A DNA stretch of 16,905 bases from Hyaloperonospora brassicae (Eukaryota; Oomycota; Peronosporomycetes; Peronosporales; Peronosporaceae). Positions 1 through 11,097 of the stretch are shown here, piece after piece. Positions within the stretch are counted from its first letter, which is position 1. Every line of letters starts with the position of its first letter. Both the position numbers and the translations under genes were made by a program. The stretch covers positions 1 to 16,905 of the forward strand of contig CANTFL010000672.1 in the NCBI GenBank assembly GCA_947650285.1, read 5' to 3'. Below the pieces are notes generated by a model. That model was not told the origin of the DNA and searched no databases. It worked only from the letters and a program-made list of their open reading frames with translations.

Positions 1-302
1 GAAATTGCAGAAGTTGGCATGTACTTCGTGCAGCTTCTGAACGATCTTTGTTGTTCCGGTGTTGAACGAAAGCGCCTGCACAATTCTATGTTATTTTTAA
101 GCGGCTCATCAAGTACGATGTAACGCTAAACGGCAACAATGCCACATTCTACGTAAGAAAGTGGCCTTCCTTAAGTATCCTCGCTCGTCCGAAGATGTTG
201 AACTGAAAGCAAAGAACATTCAAGCAATCGAACGAATCGAGATTTTTGGGTTTCTGCAAAGTTTGGCCGTATTTGTGGGAGACAATCGATTACTAGCGTA
301 AT
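1..302 (+). pseudogene. Possible decayed coding relic, unidentified
   Basis: From the window edge one frame is open to a TAA at 121-123 (about 40 codons). A second frame, open from 101 to a TAA at 300-302, continues with protein-like composition, including KNIQAIERIEIFGFLQS. The two stretches overlap by about 20 bases, as expected if one frameshift had split a single coding sequence whose start lies outside the window. I do not recognise the family. It could also be a chance open stretch. There is no start codon or splice site that I can defend. Confidence 0.22.
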
Positions 303-3300
303 ATGATACCAAACGAAATAACACTATGTCATCCACTACATCGTTGATCGTTAAACGATCACAAAAGTGCATTTACTTGACTACCTAGTGACATAGACGC
401 GTTCGAGCTATTCGGATAACAAATTGCAGAAGCTGTTTTTCTTTCGTCAACCAACTTGACAAGCAGTGTTACCCATCATACGATGCAAGGATGTAGCTTG
501 GTCGCTCAAGTGTGAAGAGCGTACGATTTTGGCGTGCTACTCCCGCAAGATAAATCAGTACCTAAATGACAACCGACTATATAGCTGGAGTCACTAACAA
601 TTATCGATCATATCGACTATAGCATGCGTTTTAAATTTATCGATGTGGTATGTACGAATCACATAAGCTTCAATCATCTCACTGATAGCAATCTACGAGT
701 GAAACAGGTAAAGCTGCTCTTATCTGCAAATCGACGAAGTATGCATTACATGAAGGGTACAAAGAACTGATTAATGACTCCATTCCGTGCATAATATGTA
801 ATACCGCATAAGGTGACACCGCGCTCGCTAATGTAGTGTATGCTGCCAGTGATGAACCATTCTGTGTGACATGGAGGGACCGGTGTTGTGTGACTACCAA
901 GATGTGTATCTACTTATACGATGTAGTGTCCACAATTTCAAGTATGCGTATCTTGCGGCTATAACAATCTGACTACAGCTTAAACAACATGATGATGCAC
1001 ACTGATGGTCTACACGAAACAGGTAGTCGTATTCGCAATTCTACATGACGATTTGGTCCATAGGTGCAACGATACGTGAGGTCACACGGCAAGCAAGCGC
1101 TCATCCGCTTAAACAGCATACCTCACCCTCGCTTTTCATAGGAACAGAAAAATTTACAAAACTTAATTCGAGCTTGTAGGCTTACGGATTCTTTGGAACA
1201 ATGACGAGTGACGTTCTGGACCAGCATGTGTGTGGTATCGTATATCGACAAAAGTCTACAAAACATCCTCAACGTACAGAAATACAACAACTTGCCGAGG
1301 AAATCCGCGCACTGGGGTAATACATCGGTCAAAACGATAAATTTTTGGGGTTTGCCCCTTCAGGTTCAGTTAAGGTTTGCATCGCCCCCAATATGCTATA
1401 AATGTCTTTAAAGCCTGTTTGAGCTTCGGAGCTATAACTTTCACACTCCTGTGACCTCAAGCCAAAGGGAAAAGCCGAAGCTTTACGTACGTCTAAAAGT
1501 TTGCGGCGCAGGTAAACGTCGAATGGCTCGTTGCTGATAAGACCTTCTACGGTCTCGTCTATTGTACTGACCCGCTTCTCACAAGAAAGAAACAAACGGA
1601 GTCTTTTACTTGGTCACTGTTTCGTACTATACTATAGCACTTCTTTTACTAGTAGCAAGGATTGCCTATTTCAGATTAGAATCAAGGTCCAGGTGCTACC
1701 AGTCAAATCCGCTTAATTCTGTACATTCTAAATTTTGACTGGAGACATTATCTAGTCTACGCAGAAATTTCCTGGAAGAATTGACGCTTTTTATACTTAT
1801 ATAATATACAATGTAGTGATTCATCTCTTAAGCGATATCGTTGAGACGCTCTTAATAGAATTATGTGTCCTCCTCCTATTCTTTCGATAAATATGTCCAG
1901 TAACGGGGGATGAGAAGGTACTCGTATTTCCTTCCTACCAACTTGTATTATTAGAGCCTCATTCACCGAGGTCTCTTCGCCGACCAAATGTTGTAAGGGC
2001 TATTTGCCGGCTGAAATACACCAAGTCTCACTCGTTGACCGAATCTTGCCGCGACTGACTGCGAGGTTTGATCCGCCGGTTATAATATTGGGATTTGATC
2101 TTGATTAATTCGTTACGCCATAGTAACTATAAATATATCTTCCTGGTATAGCACACATGAATAAGTTGACAGCAAAAATAATTTAGAGTTTGCTTGTCAT
2201 TTTTATCATCAATGTTCAGATCATGCATAATTAAGAGCTTCATGAGCGCGTTTATATTTTGCAAGTAGACTGCAATGACAATGCATGTGAATGAGCGGTA
2301 AGGTCGACCGCACAAATTCCCATTGTGTAGGGTTACCTACTTCTATTACCTTCATGTACGCGCCGATTCGGCTAAACAGATAGCGTTTGAGTTGTTATAC
2401 CGTGCGCTCGGTGAGCCGATAAAAGTTGACATGCTCTTCGGTTGATTTGCTGTTTACCAGTTTCCATGTGTGTATAGATAACTTGGTGTCCAAATGATCA
2501 ACGAAAGTACCTGTTATAACGTACCGTCGGCCAGATGACCAAATTTAGCCATCATTTTTATTAGAACATTCGAAATATCTACCAATTCGGATAGATTTAA
2601 GCACCCATTAATTTTTATCCTTTGCGTTATACCACGTACGACCATCTTCACAACTTTAACTGCCCGCAGATATCATCGATTATATAAAAGTGACAGCTGT
2701 GATCATACAAAACTGGTCCAATCGACGATTCATTGTCGAAAGAACATCAATGCAGTAATTCAACAGTCCGGTTGGTCTACCAGCACATCATGCTGAGTAC
2801 AAAAGCCCTTCTATTTACTTTTTACTCATGGCATGTCTTCATCGCCGGACGAATTTGGCTTCCACATCCATCACACTACCAAAAGAAATGGCGTTAGCGA
2901 TGTAAATTTATAATCGGGTATGAACCACTAACCCAGGTAGACGGTGTAGGCGGTCGAATTTATATCGGATATGCCAATGTCAATTATCGCGTGTTATTCG
3001 AAATCGTAGGCCGTCCTACTTCTACAAAGACTCTCACCCCCACAAACGTGCTCGCTCCACCTCATTATGTACAGCATCCTTCAAATACCTGATACGTGTT
3101 CATTTTCTCGATGGGTAGAAGGTGGCGCGAATGTAGTCAATAATCGTTAAAGAACGTGTAACATAGCTATGCATTCTTGACGCATCGACTATTTCAGGAC
3201 AGTTCTTCGTTACAATTGTACCCTGCGCTAAATAAACGCACGATTTTCGACTACTGAGCATTTTGTAAAAAAAACAGATTATTGCGTGTGAAGTCCTCGC

Positions 3301-4750
3301 CGTCGTTTCGATCACCTGTCTTCATGCTAGTCCATGCAGAGTCCTATTCATCGTTGATCAATCTCCTTAAATATTGCTAGTTGTACCGACTGTATGTCAG
3401 GCTATTGTATTTGATGATTGTAACTATTTTATGATCGTAATAACGCCTTTACGTGGATGGTCAATTATTTATATTAAGATCATAAGAATTTGATGTGCTT
3501 CAGGAAGAATTCTGCTCACTGAGTTTTGTAAGTCTTGTTTAAGACCATTCGGCAATTATTTTGTATTCAAGAGAAGCCTTTACACAGGCATACGTTGCGC
3601 AATCTCCGATGGCCCGACGTTAGCAGTCAACTAAGTGTACTTTATAAATATATATGAGAATTGCACCTTAGAATTTAACATAAACCCGCCCAGTTCCGTA
3701 ATGATTATCAGTATAACATTCTTCATCGTGGCTATAAGAACATTGTTAACCTATAAATTGAATGCTTATCGAAGCTTGTCGCCAAATGTACCAGGAAATG
3801 CAAGAACATGCACGTATATGTCTTAAACTGGACCCACGTCTTGACTGACGATTTAAATTTGATTGCCTGCAAGCATGGATGAACAATAAATTAGTGCTAT
3901 GGTTCCGCCCGAGTACCGTGAATAAGTACACACCCTCCAACTTACTATTACCGATTCAAATCCGTTTACGATCAACCTAAGGTTCCACAAAATAATGTGT
4001 TACCAGTAGCCTCACTACTACCACCCCGGTACCCACGTACTATTAAGTAAGGCCTCTTGAAGAAGCATGAAGCCCCAAGCAACGAAAAGTTGAGGCTACC
4101 CGTACTGGCTGGGACTCATTGTGTTTAGCAGAAAATGCCATCGTAAGGCCGATCGCCACAGCCGGTGAGAGGTGTGTAGGCCCTTGCCAAAGAGGACAGT
4201 GATAGATCGGTATATTGCTACATGTACCGGCTGTAATTCATCAATAAAATACTTAATCACTGCTGACCAGCTAAAGGCCAGCTTTTGACATACATCGACT
4301 TTCAGTGACGCTACGGATACACCTAAAGATCATCGTATACCAATTACGATGCACCCAACCTCGAGACTTAGTTACCTTCACACAAGTGGGTCCAATGTTG
4401 AGATCTATAGCAGTTACCCGATAGAATACAAGTACTCTATATGATGATATCGGATATATCTATAATATCAGAAACGCGATCAACAGTCCGAAGTGAGTCC
4501 TCTAGAGATCGTTGGCTAAGTATAATTGACGAGGACTACTCCGTTGACAATTTAAGCTTTTCAAGTACTCCACATTGTCTTCTTCCCTGAAACCGAAGTG
4601 TCTCGTTTGGAATGCGATTCGGATAACGGGAAGGCATCGAAGATTGAATGTATGGGGTGCTCAACCTGAAATCATTTTTGCACGAGTATAGATATCTCGC
4701 ACCCCGCAGAGCCACTTAAAGTAAGATACTTTGTTTAAAAATACCACCTA
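303..4750. other. AT-rich gene-free stretch
   Basis: No open reading frame here exceeds about 90 codons. None shows a family signature, a signal peptide or convincing splice junctions. The stretch is AT-rich by eye, with no tandem array, tRNA-like cloverleaf or clear terminal repeats. On the minus strand at about 1123-1595 two adjacent short frames read like protein but match nothing I know. The most likely content is old, decayed repeat and intergenic DNA of a gene-sparse region. Confidence 0.6.
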
Positions 4751-4941
4751 GTCATGATTCCGTCAGATCTCTTGCTGATCACCTGTTCACAACAGCGTGG
4801 CATCCATATATCTGGAACGTCTCTTCCGGCATTTTTCAATCCCGAGCACTTTCTCTCTCTTGGCGTACACATGACCATCCTCTGTGGCAAAGCATCGGTG
4901 TCAGGTATGGGTGGCGATATAGATACAACGGATCTGTGGCA

Positions 4942-6066
4942 AAGTCATTAATTTAATGATGGGACGTGGATCGGTGGCCATCTAATTGAGGCGCCACGTA
5001 CTGGTGAAAAATGGCACCAAGTGATCTAACGATCCAATGAGAGACGGAAGGTGATACCACGGAGATCGACGGACTGATCCAATGGTCGGCCGAAGAATGG
5101 ACGTGGAGAGGTCTGAGACGAGGCGCAGAAAGGGGTGATTTTCTTGGAACAATCTGGAACGAGTCGCAGACATAGATGATTTACACAAAGCGATCTGGGT
5201 TGAGGGACTAGATTAAAGCAGAAGACCTATCTGAACTGAGAAAGGCATTTCTAAGACCAAGCGATGCGATGCGACGTGGCTCTGTGACAAAGTTGTAGCA
5301 TCCAGGTGATTGAAGATACACATCACCGATCTCCAATGGGAGTACTGATTTAGGTTAATTATGGACCGATCTGGAAGTGGGGATGTTCGCGGAGATCCGT
5401 GGGACCGTTGTGAGAATTGTGGATGGTCCCATTGTGCGGGTAAACCGTTGAGTATAGTATCGGAGTATGCACAATGAATGGAAAAGGCATATAGGGCCGT
5501 ATCGCACTGTGTCGATCCTCAACGATCTCGAATTGGACATCAGATCGGTCATGTTCCCTGCTGGTTATGGATATATCGATGATGGAGCTATTGCATGATG
5601 ATGTACATGCTTGTTGGAGACCCATGAGTGATGTCCTAAAAGTTCAGACCGAAAGAGCCAGTGGAAGCCGGTCGAAGTGACGTCGCAAAATGGATTTAGA
5701 CACGTTCCACATCTTGGATACTATTTTGGACTTTTCGGTACCAAAATTGGGTATTTGGTACCATATTTGGAATTTAGTCCTTTTTTGGTGTCTAGGTGCG
5801 ATATCGGGAGTATTGGCGCTATCTTTGGAGTACAGGTCACGAAACTTCGACACGTGGTCAAGGGGGCGGTCAAGATTAAAGGTGATATTGACTTGGACAG
5901 TGACCTACGGTTGTGAATAGCCACAAAGATAGGTCGGATATTAATTTGGTTGGTAAATAAACAGACTTGAACTCTACTTCTTCTGCTTACGACGCACGTT
6001 CTCCTCCCCTCTTCTCCGGGCAAGATTGATTTGGCTTCCCCGGCGGGTCAAAATACGCGTGTTACA
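4942..6066 (+). repeat. LTR-like repeat, copy A
   Basis: The first 400 bases or so (4942-5345) align with 16563-16905 at the far end of the window. They share the opening TGATGGGACGTGGATCGG and, later, blocks such as GCGATCTGGG and the ACCGATCTCC-like ends. The proposed element start is TG at 4957, but the two copies also share about 15 bases upstream of it (AAGTCAYTAATTWAA), so the true edge may lie near 4942. An AATAAA at 5956-5961 is followed by a pyrimidine-rich stretch and a possible CA end at about 6066 (TGTTACA), giving an LTR-like piece of about 1.1 kb. No primer-binding site that I can name follows. Family and right edge are uncertain. A non-LTR repeat remains possible. Confidence 0.5.
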
Positions 6067-6640
6067 GGGACACAGAAGACCGATCTTGGATTGTTGGCCA
6101 AGATCGAGAAGAGCGATCGCGGGACATCTGGCCCGGATCGATCAAGTACTCACACTCAACTCAACTGCTAGGGTAGCAGCCACACAACAAAGGAAAAGGA
6201 AAAGGATTTTGGACATAAGATCGCGAGACGGCTCAAGTGGTCAGAAGATCTGGACAAGGCGTTCAAGACAAGACCGAGCGAGATCGAAGCGATCTACTGG
6301 ACATATCGGCGTGTTTCATTTTGGCGAAACGAAGAACCGATCTGTCCATATTGCGCACTTCCGGCAAGATCAACCGATCCCAAGACCAGATCGGACCGAT
6401 CCCAACGCAAGATCGACGCAAGACTACTATTTGCTGAGTGAAGATTTCCGCACAGCAAAGACCCCGATCCCGAAGACGAATCAAGATCGGTGTGATTCAA
6501 TATCGAGATCGCGACATCTCCAAATAGAGATCGCCGCGACTCAAGATCAGGATCGCAGAACCCCTGTTCGTGGTGTGAAGATTTCCGCACCGGAAGCGAA
6601 CGCTCAACCCCAACCTCTCAGCGAGATCGATATCTCCTAA
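6067..6640 (+). repeat. GATC-saturated degenerate repeat tract
   Basis: I count 22 GATC tetramers between 6061 and 6640, against about 2 expected for random sequence. Most sit in AGATCG, CGATCC or GGATCG contexts. The 16-mer GTGAAGATTTCCGCAC occurs at 6438-6453 and again at 6575-6590, suggesting decayed longer repeat units. A 204-codon open frame (6026-6640) runs through it, but its product is a low-complexity mix of R, S, D, Q and I with no Gag or enzyme motif. I read the tract as internal or leader DNA of the repeat that starts at 4942, not as a gene. Confidence 0.5.
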
Positions 6641-9309
6641 GGCCATTACAAAGAGCTCAAGCCAGCCCAACCGACGGGTACACAAGATGAGCACAAGGTT
6701 ATACAGCAAGGCACGGATCGAAGTACCCCCTCCGTGAGTCGGCAAGTCTAGGCAAGTGAAAAATCGATATTCTCTAAAGTAATTTTGTGAGATCGACTTC
6801 ACCACAGATCTGTTCAGCTGATACTTTTCGAGGAAAGAGGCATCTTAGTTCCGATCGATCTTGTGCCTTTTCCGATGGCGTGTTAGTCTGGGCAGCTAGC
6901 TTTCCGATATCGAGCGATTAATCGACAGATCCTTAGATAATCTATTAATGTTGTACGTATAACTTCCCGGCAGCAGCTTCGATCCAGTACAACTCATGTA
7001 TACCAATAAATCACGCAGAGGGAGTATTGTCGAGCACGTAGAATAGCATGGCATACAATTAAGCTTCGATGTACAGGAACTCTGAGTCGTTTATAGTGAT
7101 TTTCTTGCGTATGCATACGAGGATGTATGTGCATCATACGTGTTTCTTTTGTGGATTACAAATATTATGCAACCAGATACAGAAATGATGGGCAGGGCCT
7201 ACGATATGATGATCGAGCTCCGTCATAAAGGTAAAGTAGACTCAATTCTGTTGGTATGGTACGATCACCAGCCACGCATAAAGTTGGCATCGGGTCCTGG
7301 GGCTCATTAGTCCTCTCTAACCACATAGTGATGTCCCCTAAATTTTGAGCGGTTACACACTTGATTAGATGGGTAGTATACAACAGAAACGTCGGAAACG
7401 CGACTACCACCGCTAATGAGTGGACAGCAGACAAGAAATGATTGATTAGATGCAAAAAAGATGAGCGTATACAATAGGAAATGTGGACACGCAATAGTCG
7501 CAATGACTTGTTTGCTACTTCGAGCGAAAGCGACCTCTAGTTCGTCCACCCATAATTCAAGAAAAATGGCAACGATTTCTTACAGCCTCAATAGAAGCGT
7601 GCACGAATACATAAATTGTAGTCCTACGAGTATGGCATCCTCCTGTAGGCGATGATTGAAATTGTCTTTGCACAAAGACAATACTTTTACCCTCGAGGTA
7701 CAGATATATACCGCTTTGAATCTAGTTAAACACTAGACAAAAAATTAAGAGTTAGTGATTGGCCTGCGCTAACAGTATGTGTGTACAATAAGTGTAGCCT
7801 TAGATCACAATGGCATTATAAGAGATTACGAGCAGACATAATGATTGCCTATGATGCACTTGACACCATACACGCAGCTTTCTTGAGTAAATTATCCCAT
7901 GATAGTATATGGATGCCTTGCTTGCCAAATGAAGAGTACGTCCCTGGGTTATAACAGAACTAGCGATGTCTATGCGAATCAGCAAACACTATTTGATCGC
8001 TGTCTTTTTAAGCGGTCATTCGCACACAAATGACAGGCCCTTGGATGGCAGAGGGAGCGACAGGGCCAGAGAAGTTTGTTGGAAGGCAAATATGGGGTGT
8101 GTGTGGTAAAAGTGAGAATGAATTGAATGCTAGCAATAGCGCGTGGCGCTCTACATATACTCTCTACTGCTACTCTGTGTGTCGCGAGCGCTCGCTGTGT
8201 ATTACGTCCCATTCGCGTGGGTTCATACTGGCTGATTCTGGTATGGTTGGTAATGAAATGCAATGATCTGACAACTGGTCGGGCCATGTTGAAGTGGAGA
8301 TGAAGTCTCAGTCATGCCACAACGACCAGAATGAGAACAGACACAATCTCAAACAGTTATGAAGGGTTTTTAATACATGGAAAAGCACACCCGGCCATGT
8401 TGATACATGAAACAAAGGTCAACTATTAGGTCGTCAGTGCAAGAGTTGCTAACGAGTTCAGCCTTTGTTATGGAAATGAAGATGAGTGAAGAGATTCGAG
8501 AAGCGTTTTCGATACTTTCATTTGTCTGGTGGTGTGGTGCACACACCAGTCAACATTGGTAAAATTGACGCTTCATTTCTAATTCGTAATATACCCTGCT
8601 GAACTTATCATCCTTAAGCTGCCGTGCGCTGGTGGTCTGATATGACCGATTTGTTGCGCAGACACACCAAACAAAACTGCATATCAACTTCCTATATATG
8701 GCCAAAACTGCGATCATACTCTTTCAGCAGAAAATTGTGATAGTCATATTCGTTACGTCACTTAAAAATAGATTGTGGAACGACTTTAGGACGATCTCAT
8801 TCTTGCATATGTGTGACGTACCTACGCTCAATGGTATTGGGCAACGCTCGTTCGCTAGCAGTGGTCGAATAAATGGATGCAAAAACTATGACGTTGATAT
8901 GCTAGACCGACACTTACGCCAGTCGTCGATATGCCACTACTCACTTCAGGATGCAGTTGACGTGGGCTACAGAAACATTTCGCTGCATGAATGTTTTAAA
9001 TGGGTTATATTTGTGCGCTCCATGAACGCACCGCTTTAAAATCCTTGCGAAAAAACGACGCCGTAATTTACAGGGCCGTGCGGTCGCACAGGTTTTGTCG
9101 AATAGCTCGACCAGCCGACGTTTCGCGTGAATTTTGTCAAAAGCCTCCATCAGTGCACGAATTATGTGCGCTCTCGTGAAAAGGTCAAAAGAAGGATGCA
9201 ATTTGAGTACGGACTCAAATGCGCGCAAACTATCCGCCGAACGAAGCCGTAAAATATCTTTCGCGTTTGGACGTACCACCGTCGTTGGTCATCTCGAAAC
9301 TTACGACCG
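6641..9309. other. Gene-poor stretch upstream of the gene island
   Basis: The first few hundred bases still hold scattered GATC sites and probably belong to the repeat. After that there is no gene I can support. The longest frames (7165-7503 minus, 8698-9039 plus, 8941-9279 minus) are 112-113 codons, and the last of these opens with GTG. They match no known family. The region at 8941-9279 minus has protein-like composition and is discussed as a finding. Confidence 0.55.
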
Positions 9310-9317
9310 TTCAATTC
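9310..9317 (+). promoter_or_regulatory. Oomycete initiator (Inr) of the nitroreductase gene
   Basis: TTCAATTC matches the oomycete initiator consensus YTCANTYY at all eight positions and lies about 20 nt before the chosen ATG at 9338. Oomycete genes typically start transcription at such an element shortly before the start codon. If transcription starts here, the upstream in-frame ATG at 9164 cannot be used. Confidence 0.45.
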
Positions 9318-9337
9318 CACGTCCAGTACCGACTGCG

Positions 9338-10325
9338 ATGGGTCTGGGCCGCCTCCTGCGCCGAGCGACGTCCTTCCTGCTGCATCGAGACGCTCCTGCT
9401 GCAGCGCCTCCAATACGCCACAGAAGCAGTGCGCAGGAGCAACTGGGCGTTGCAATCGAAGAGCGCTTTGCGTGCAAATCGTTTCTATCGGACGCAGTGC
9501 CGGACAAGACGCTCGGAAAGATCCTCAGACTCACCTTAGTGAGTAATATACTATCGCACAGCAAGTCGGGCTATTGTAACAAAGCTGTGATTCTTCTTAT
9601 ATCGTTGTCTTCCCCCATCTTACCACAGAGAGCCCCCACGGGGTTCAATACGCAGCCGTATGCGTGTGTGCTCGTGCGTGAGCAGAAGGACCGCGACAAA
9701 CTTGCCGAGGCTATGATGGGCGGTAACGCTCGCAAGGTCAAAGAGGCCCCGGTCGTTGCTGTTTTTGCAGCGGACTGCGGTAAGTCGAGAGCTATTGAGT
9801 GGCTGAAGCTCCGAACGATCGTCGGTCTGAGTCTCATCTTGTGTGAACGATTCAGAGCCAAGTAAGCGGATTCCGCGTCTGCAAAAGCTCGCTCATGAGA
9901 ATGGAGCCCCTGCAGACGTGGTGACCAACATGCCCCACGTCGTGCGGCTCTTCTCGGGAGAAGGCGTGTTTGCTAGTTGTTTTCGATCGGTCATTGCGAC
10001 GGCTGCGTCGCCGTTACTGCCTGCTCCGTCGAACGCGTCAACTGAAACCTGGGCGGTCAAGCAGACGACGTTTGCTGCTGCTACTTTCTTGTACGCAGCA
10101 CAGCTGCACGGTCTTGCGACGTGTCCGATGGAAGGGCTGGATCAGATCCGCGTGAGGAATACGCTGGATATCCCGGACCGCTATACCGTGCCGGTGGTAA
10201 TCGCCCTTGGTCATCCGAACCCGGCGACACTGCCAGAGAAACCATCTGCGCGACTGGACCCGACGGAGGTTTTCTTCGACGGTAGGTTTGGCGACTCCAG
10301 TGCGAAGATTTTCTCCAACAAGTAA
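9338..10325 (+). CDS. Nitroreductase-family FMN flavoprotein, probably mitochondrial
   Basis: The spliced CDS is join(9338..9538, 9629..9779, 9856..10325), encoding 273 aa. Introns are 90 nt (GTGAGT...CACAG) and 76 nt (GTAAGT...TTCAG). The family uses FMN and NAD(P)H to reduce nitro compounds or quinones; the substrate here is unknown. Visible signs are the N-terminal family pattern (FACKSFLSDAVPDKTLGKIL, residues 44-63), the FMN-site segment RAPTGFNTQP (68-77), which forms exactly across the first splice junction, GLATCPMEGLDQ (203-214) and the strand VPVVIALGHP (229-238). The first 17 residues (MGLGRLLRRATSFLLHR) are rich in Arg and Leu with no acidic residue, which fits a mitochondrial transit peptide. 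I chose this ATG because of that peptide and the initiator just before it. The reading frame is also open upstream to an ATG at 9164, so a longer form is possible. The first intron has a length divisible by three and contains no stop. Confidence 0.87.
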
Positions 10326-11058
10326 GTCGCACGAATCCGGAGAGCTGCTGAGTGGCTGCGACGACTATTTGGCATCGACCAAGACGTGGACGTCAATATT
10401 TTTAGCAGTGTCGGCGTTGAGATATAAAAAAATGAAATGAAATGAGCACATTAAAAGTAACGTTCGTTGATGTTTGTTGACAACTCGACTCCCCGTCAAA
10501 AAGTGCTAGTCATGTTGCTGCGAGTGACCGTATACCGATCATCTTGTCAGTCTTTTACCTGGGCTACCTGCGTCGTAAGCTTGTGCAATGAAGTGGAGTG
10601 CAATGAACTTAGTCCGTATGATCAGTCCGAAGAGTAGGTACGCCAAATGCTCTGTTGGAAGCAATCGTGTTGTGTGACTCATCATTGTCCATCGAATGAT
10701 CTTAGCAACTATCTGACCAAGTACGTTGAGTCTGGAAACGACGAGGGAATCAACAAAAGCTTTTTATTCTTCTCACAAAGCTCGTAGAAGTAGATTGATT
10801 CATGACAACTTCCGTGTGTCAGGTAAACTGCTTGTCACTTACAATCACCACGTTAACAGAGTCATCGAACTTTTCAGCTTTGTTCCAGTCGACACATACA
10901 TACCAACTCTTGGCACTGTTCAACTACGCCACTACAGCATGACTCAGGCAGGTATCGGACTATATTAGTGCCAGCCCTACCAACTGAGCAATATTCGCAA
11001 TAAACAGCGACTTCTGTAGAAGGAATTAGCACGAGACAAACGATTACAACGAAGCACA
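10326..11058. other. Intergenic region between nitroreductase and UCH37
   Basis: About 0.7 kb with no supported gene. A short A-rich stretch near 10425-10455 (ATAAAAAAATGAAATG) may serve 3'-end formation of the nitroreductase transcript. The frame at 10726-10968 opens with TTG, has no recognisable motif and is not annotated. Confidence 0.5.
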
Positions 11059-11071
11059 CCATTTTCGATTT
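11059..11071 (+). promoter_or_regulatory. Inr/FPR-like core promoter of UCH37
   Basis: CCATTTTCGATTT resembles the oomycete initiator plus flanking promoter region (TCATTTTNCAWTTT type), matching the initiator at 6 of 8 positions and the flanking motif at 5 of 6. It lies about 30 nt before the ATG, the usual oomycete spacing. The match is by eye only. Confidence 0.35.
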
Positions 11072-11097
11072 GGGTTCACTAGCTCCTGGCAATAAAC

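Noticed and set aside
6026..6640. 204-codon open frame in the repeat, possible Gag
   Set aside because: It runs across the proposed LTR-like end, its start is not ATG-supported by any promoter, and the product is low-complexity from the GATC repeats with no zinc knuckle or capsid motif.
8527..8555. Small hairpin TGGTGTG / CACACCA with 5-nt loop
   Set aside because: Seven base pairs with no conserved RNA context. This is within what chance gives in a window of this size.
1..9300. Secreted RXLR or Crinkler effector genes
   Set aside because: I looked for short frames with a signal peptide followed by an RXLR-EER or LXLFLAK pattern and saw none that begins with ATG.
9134..9337. Longer N-terminus for the nitroreductase from the upstream open frame
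   Set aside because: The frame is open and has an ATG at 9164, but the transit-peptide-like start and the perfect initiator at 9310 favour the ATG at 9338.
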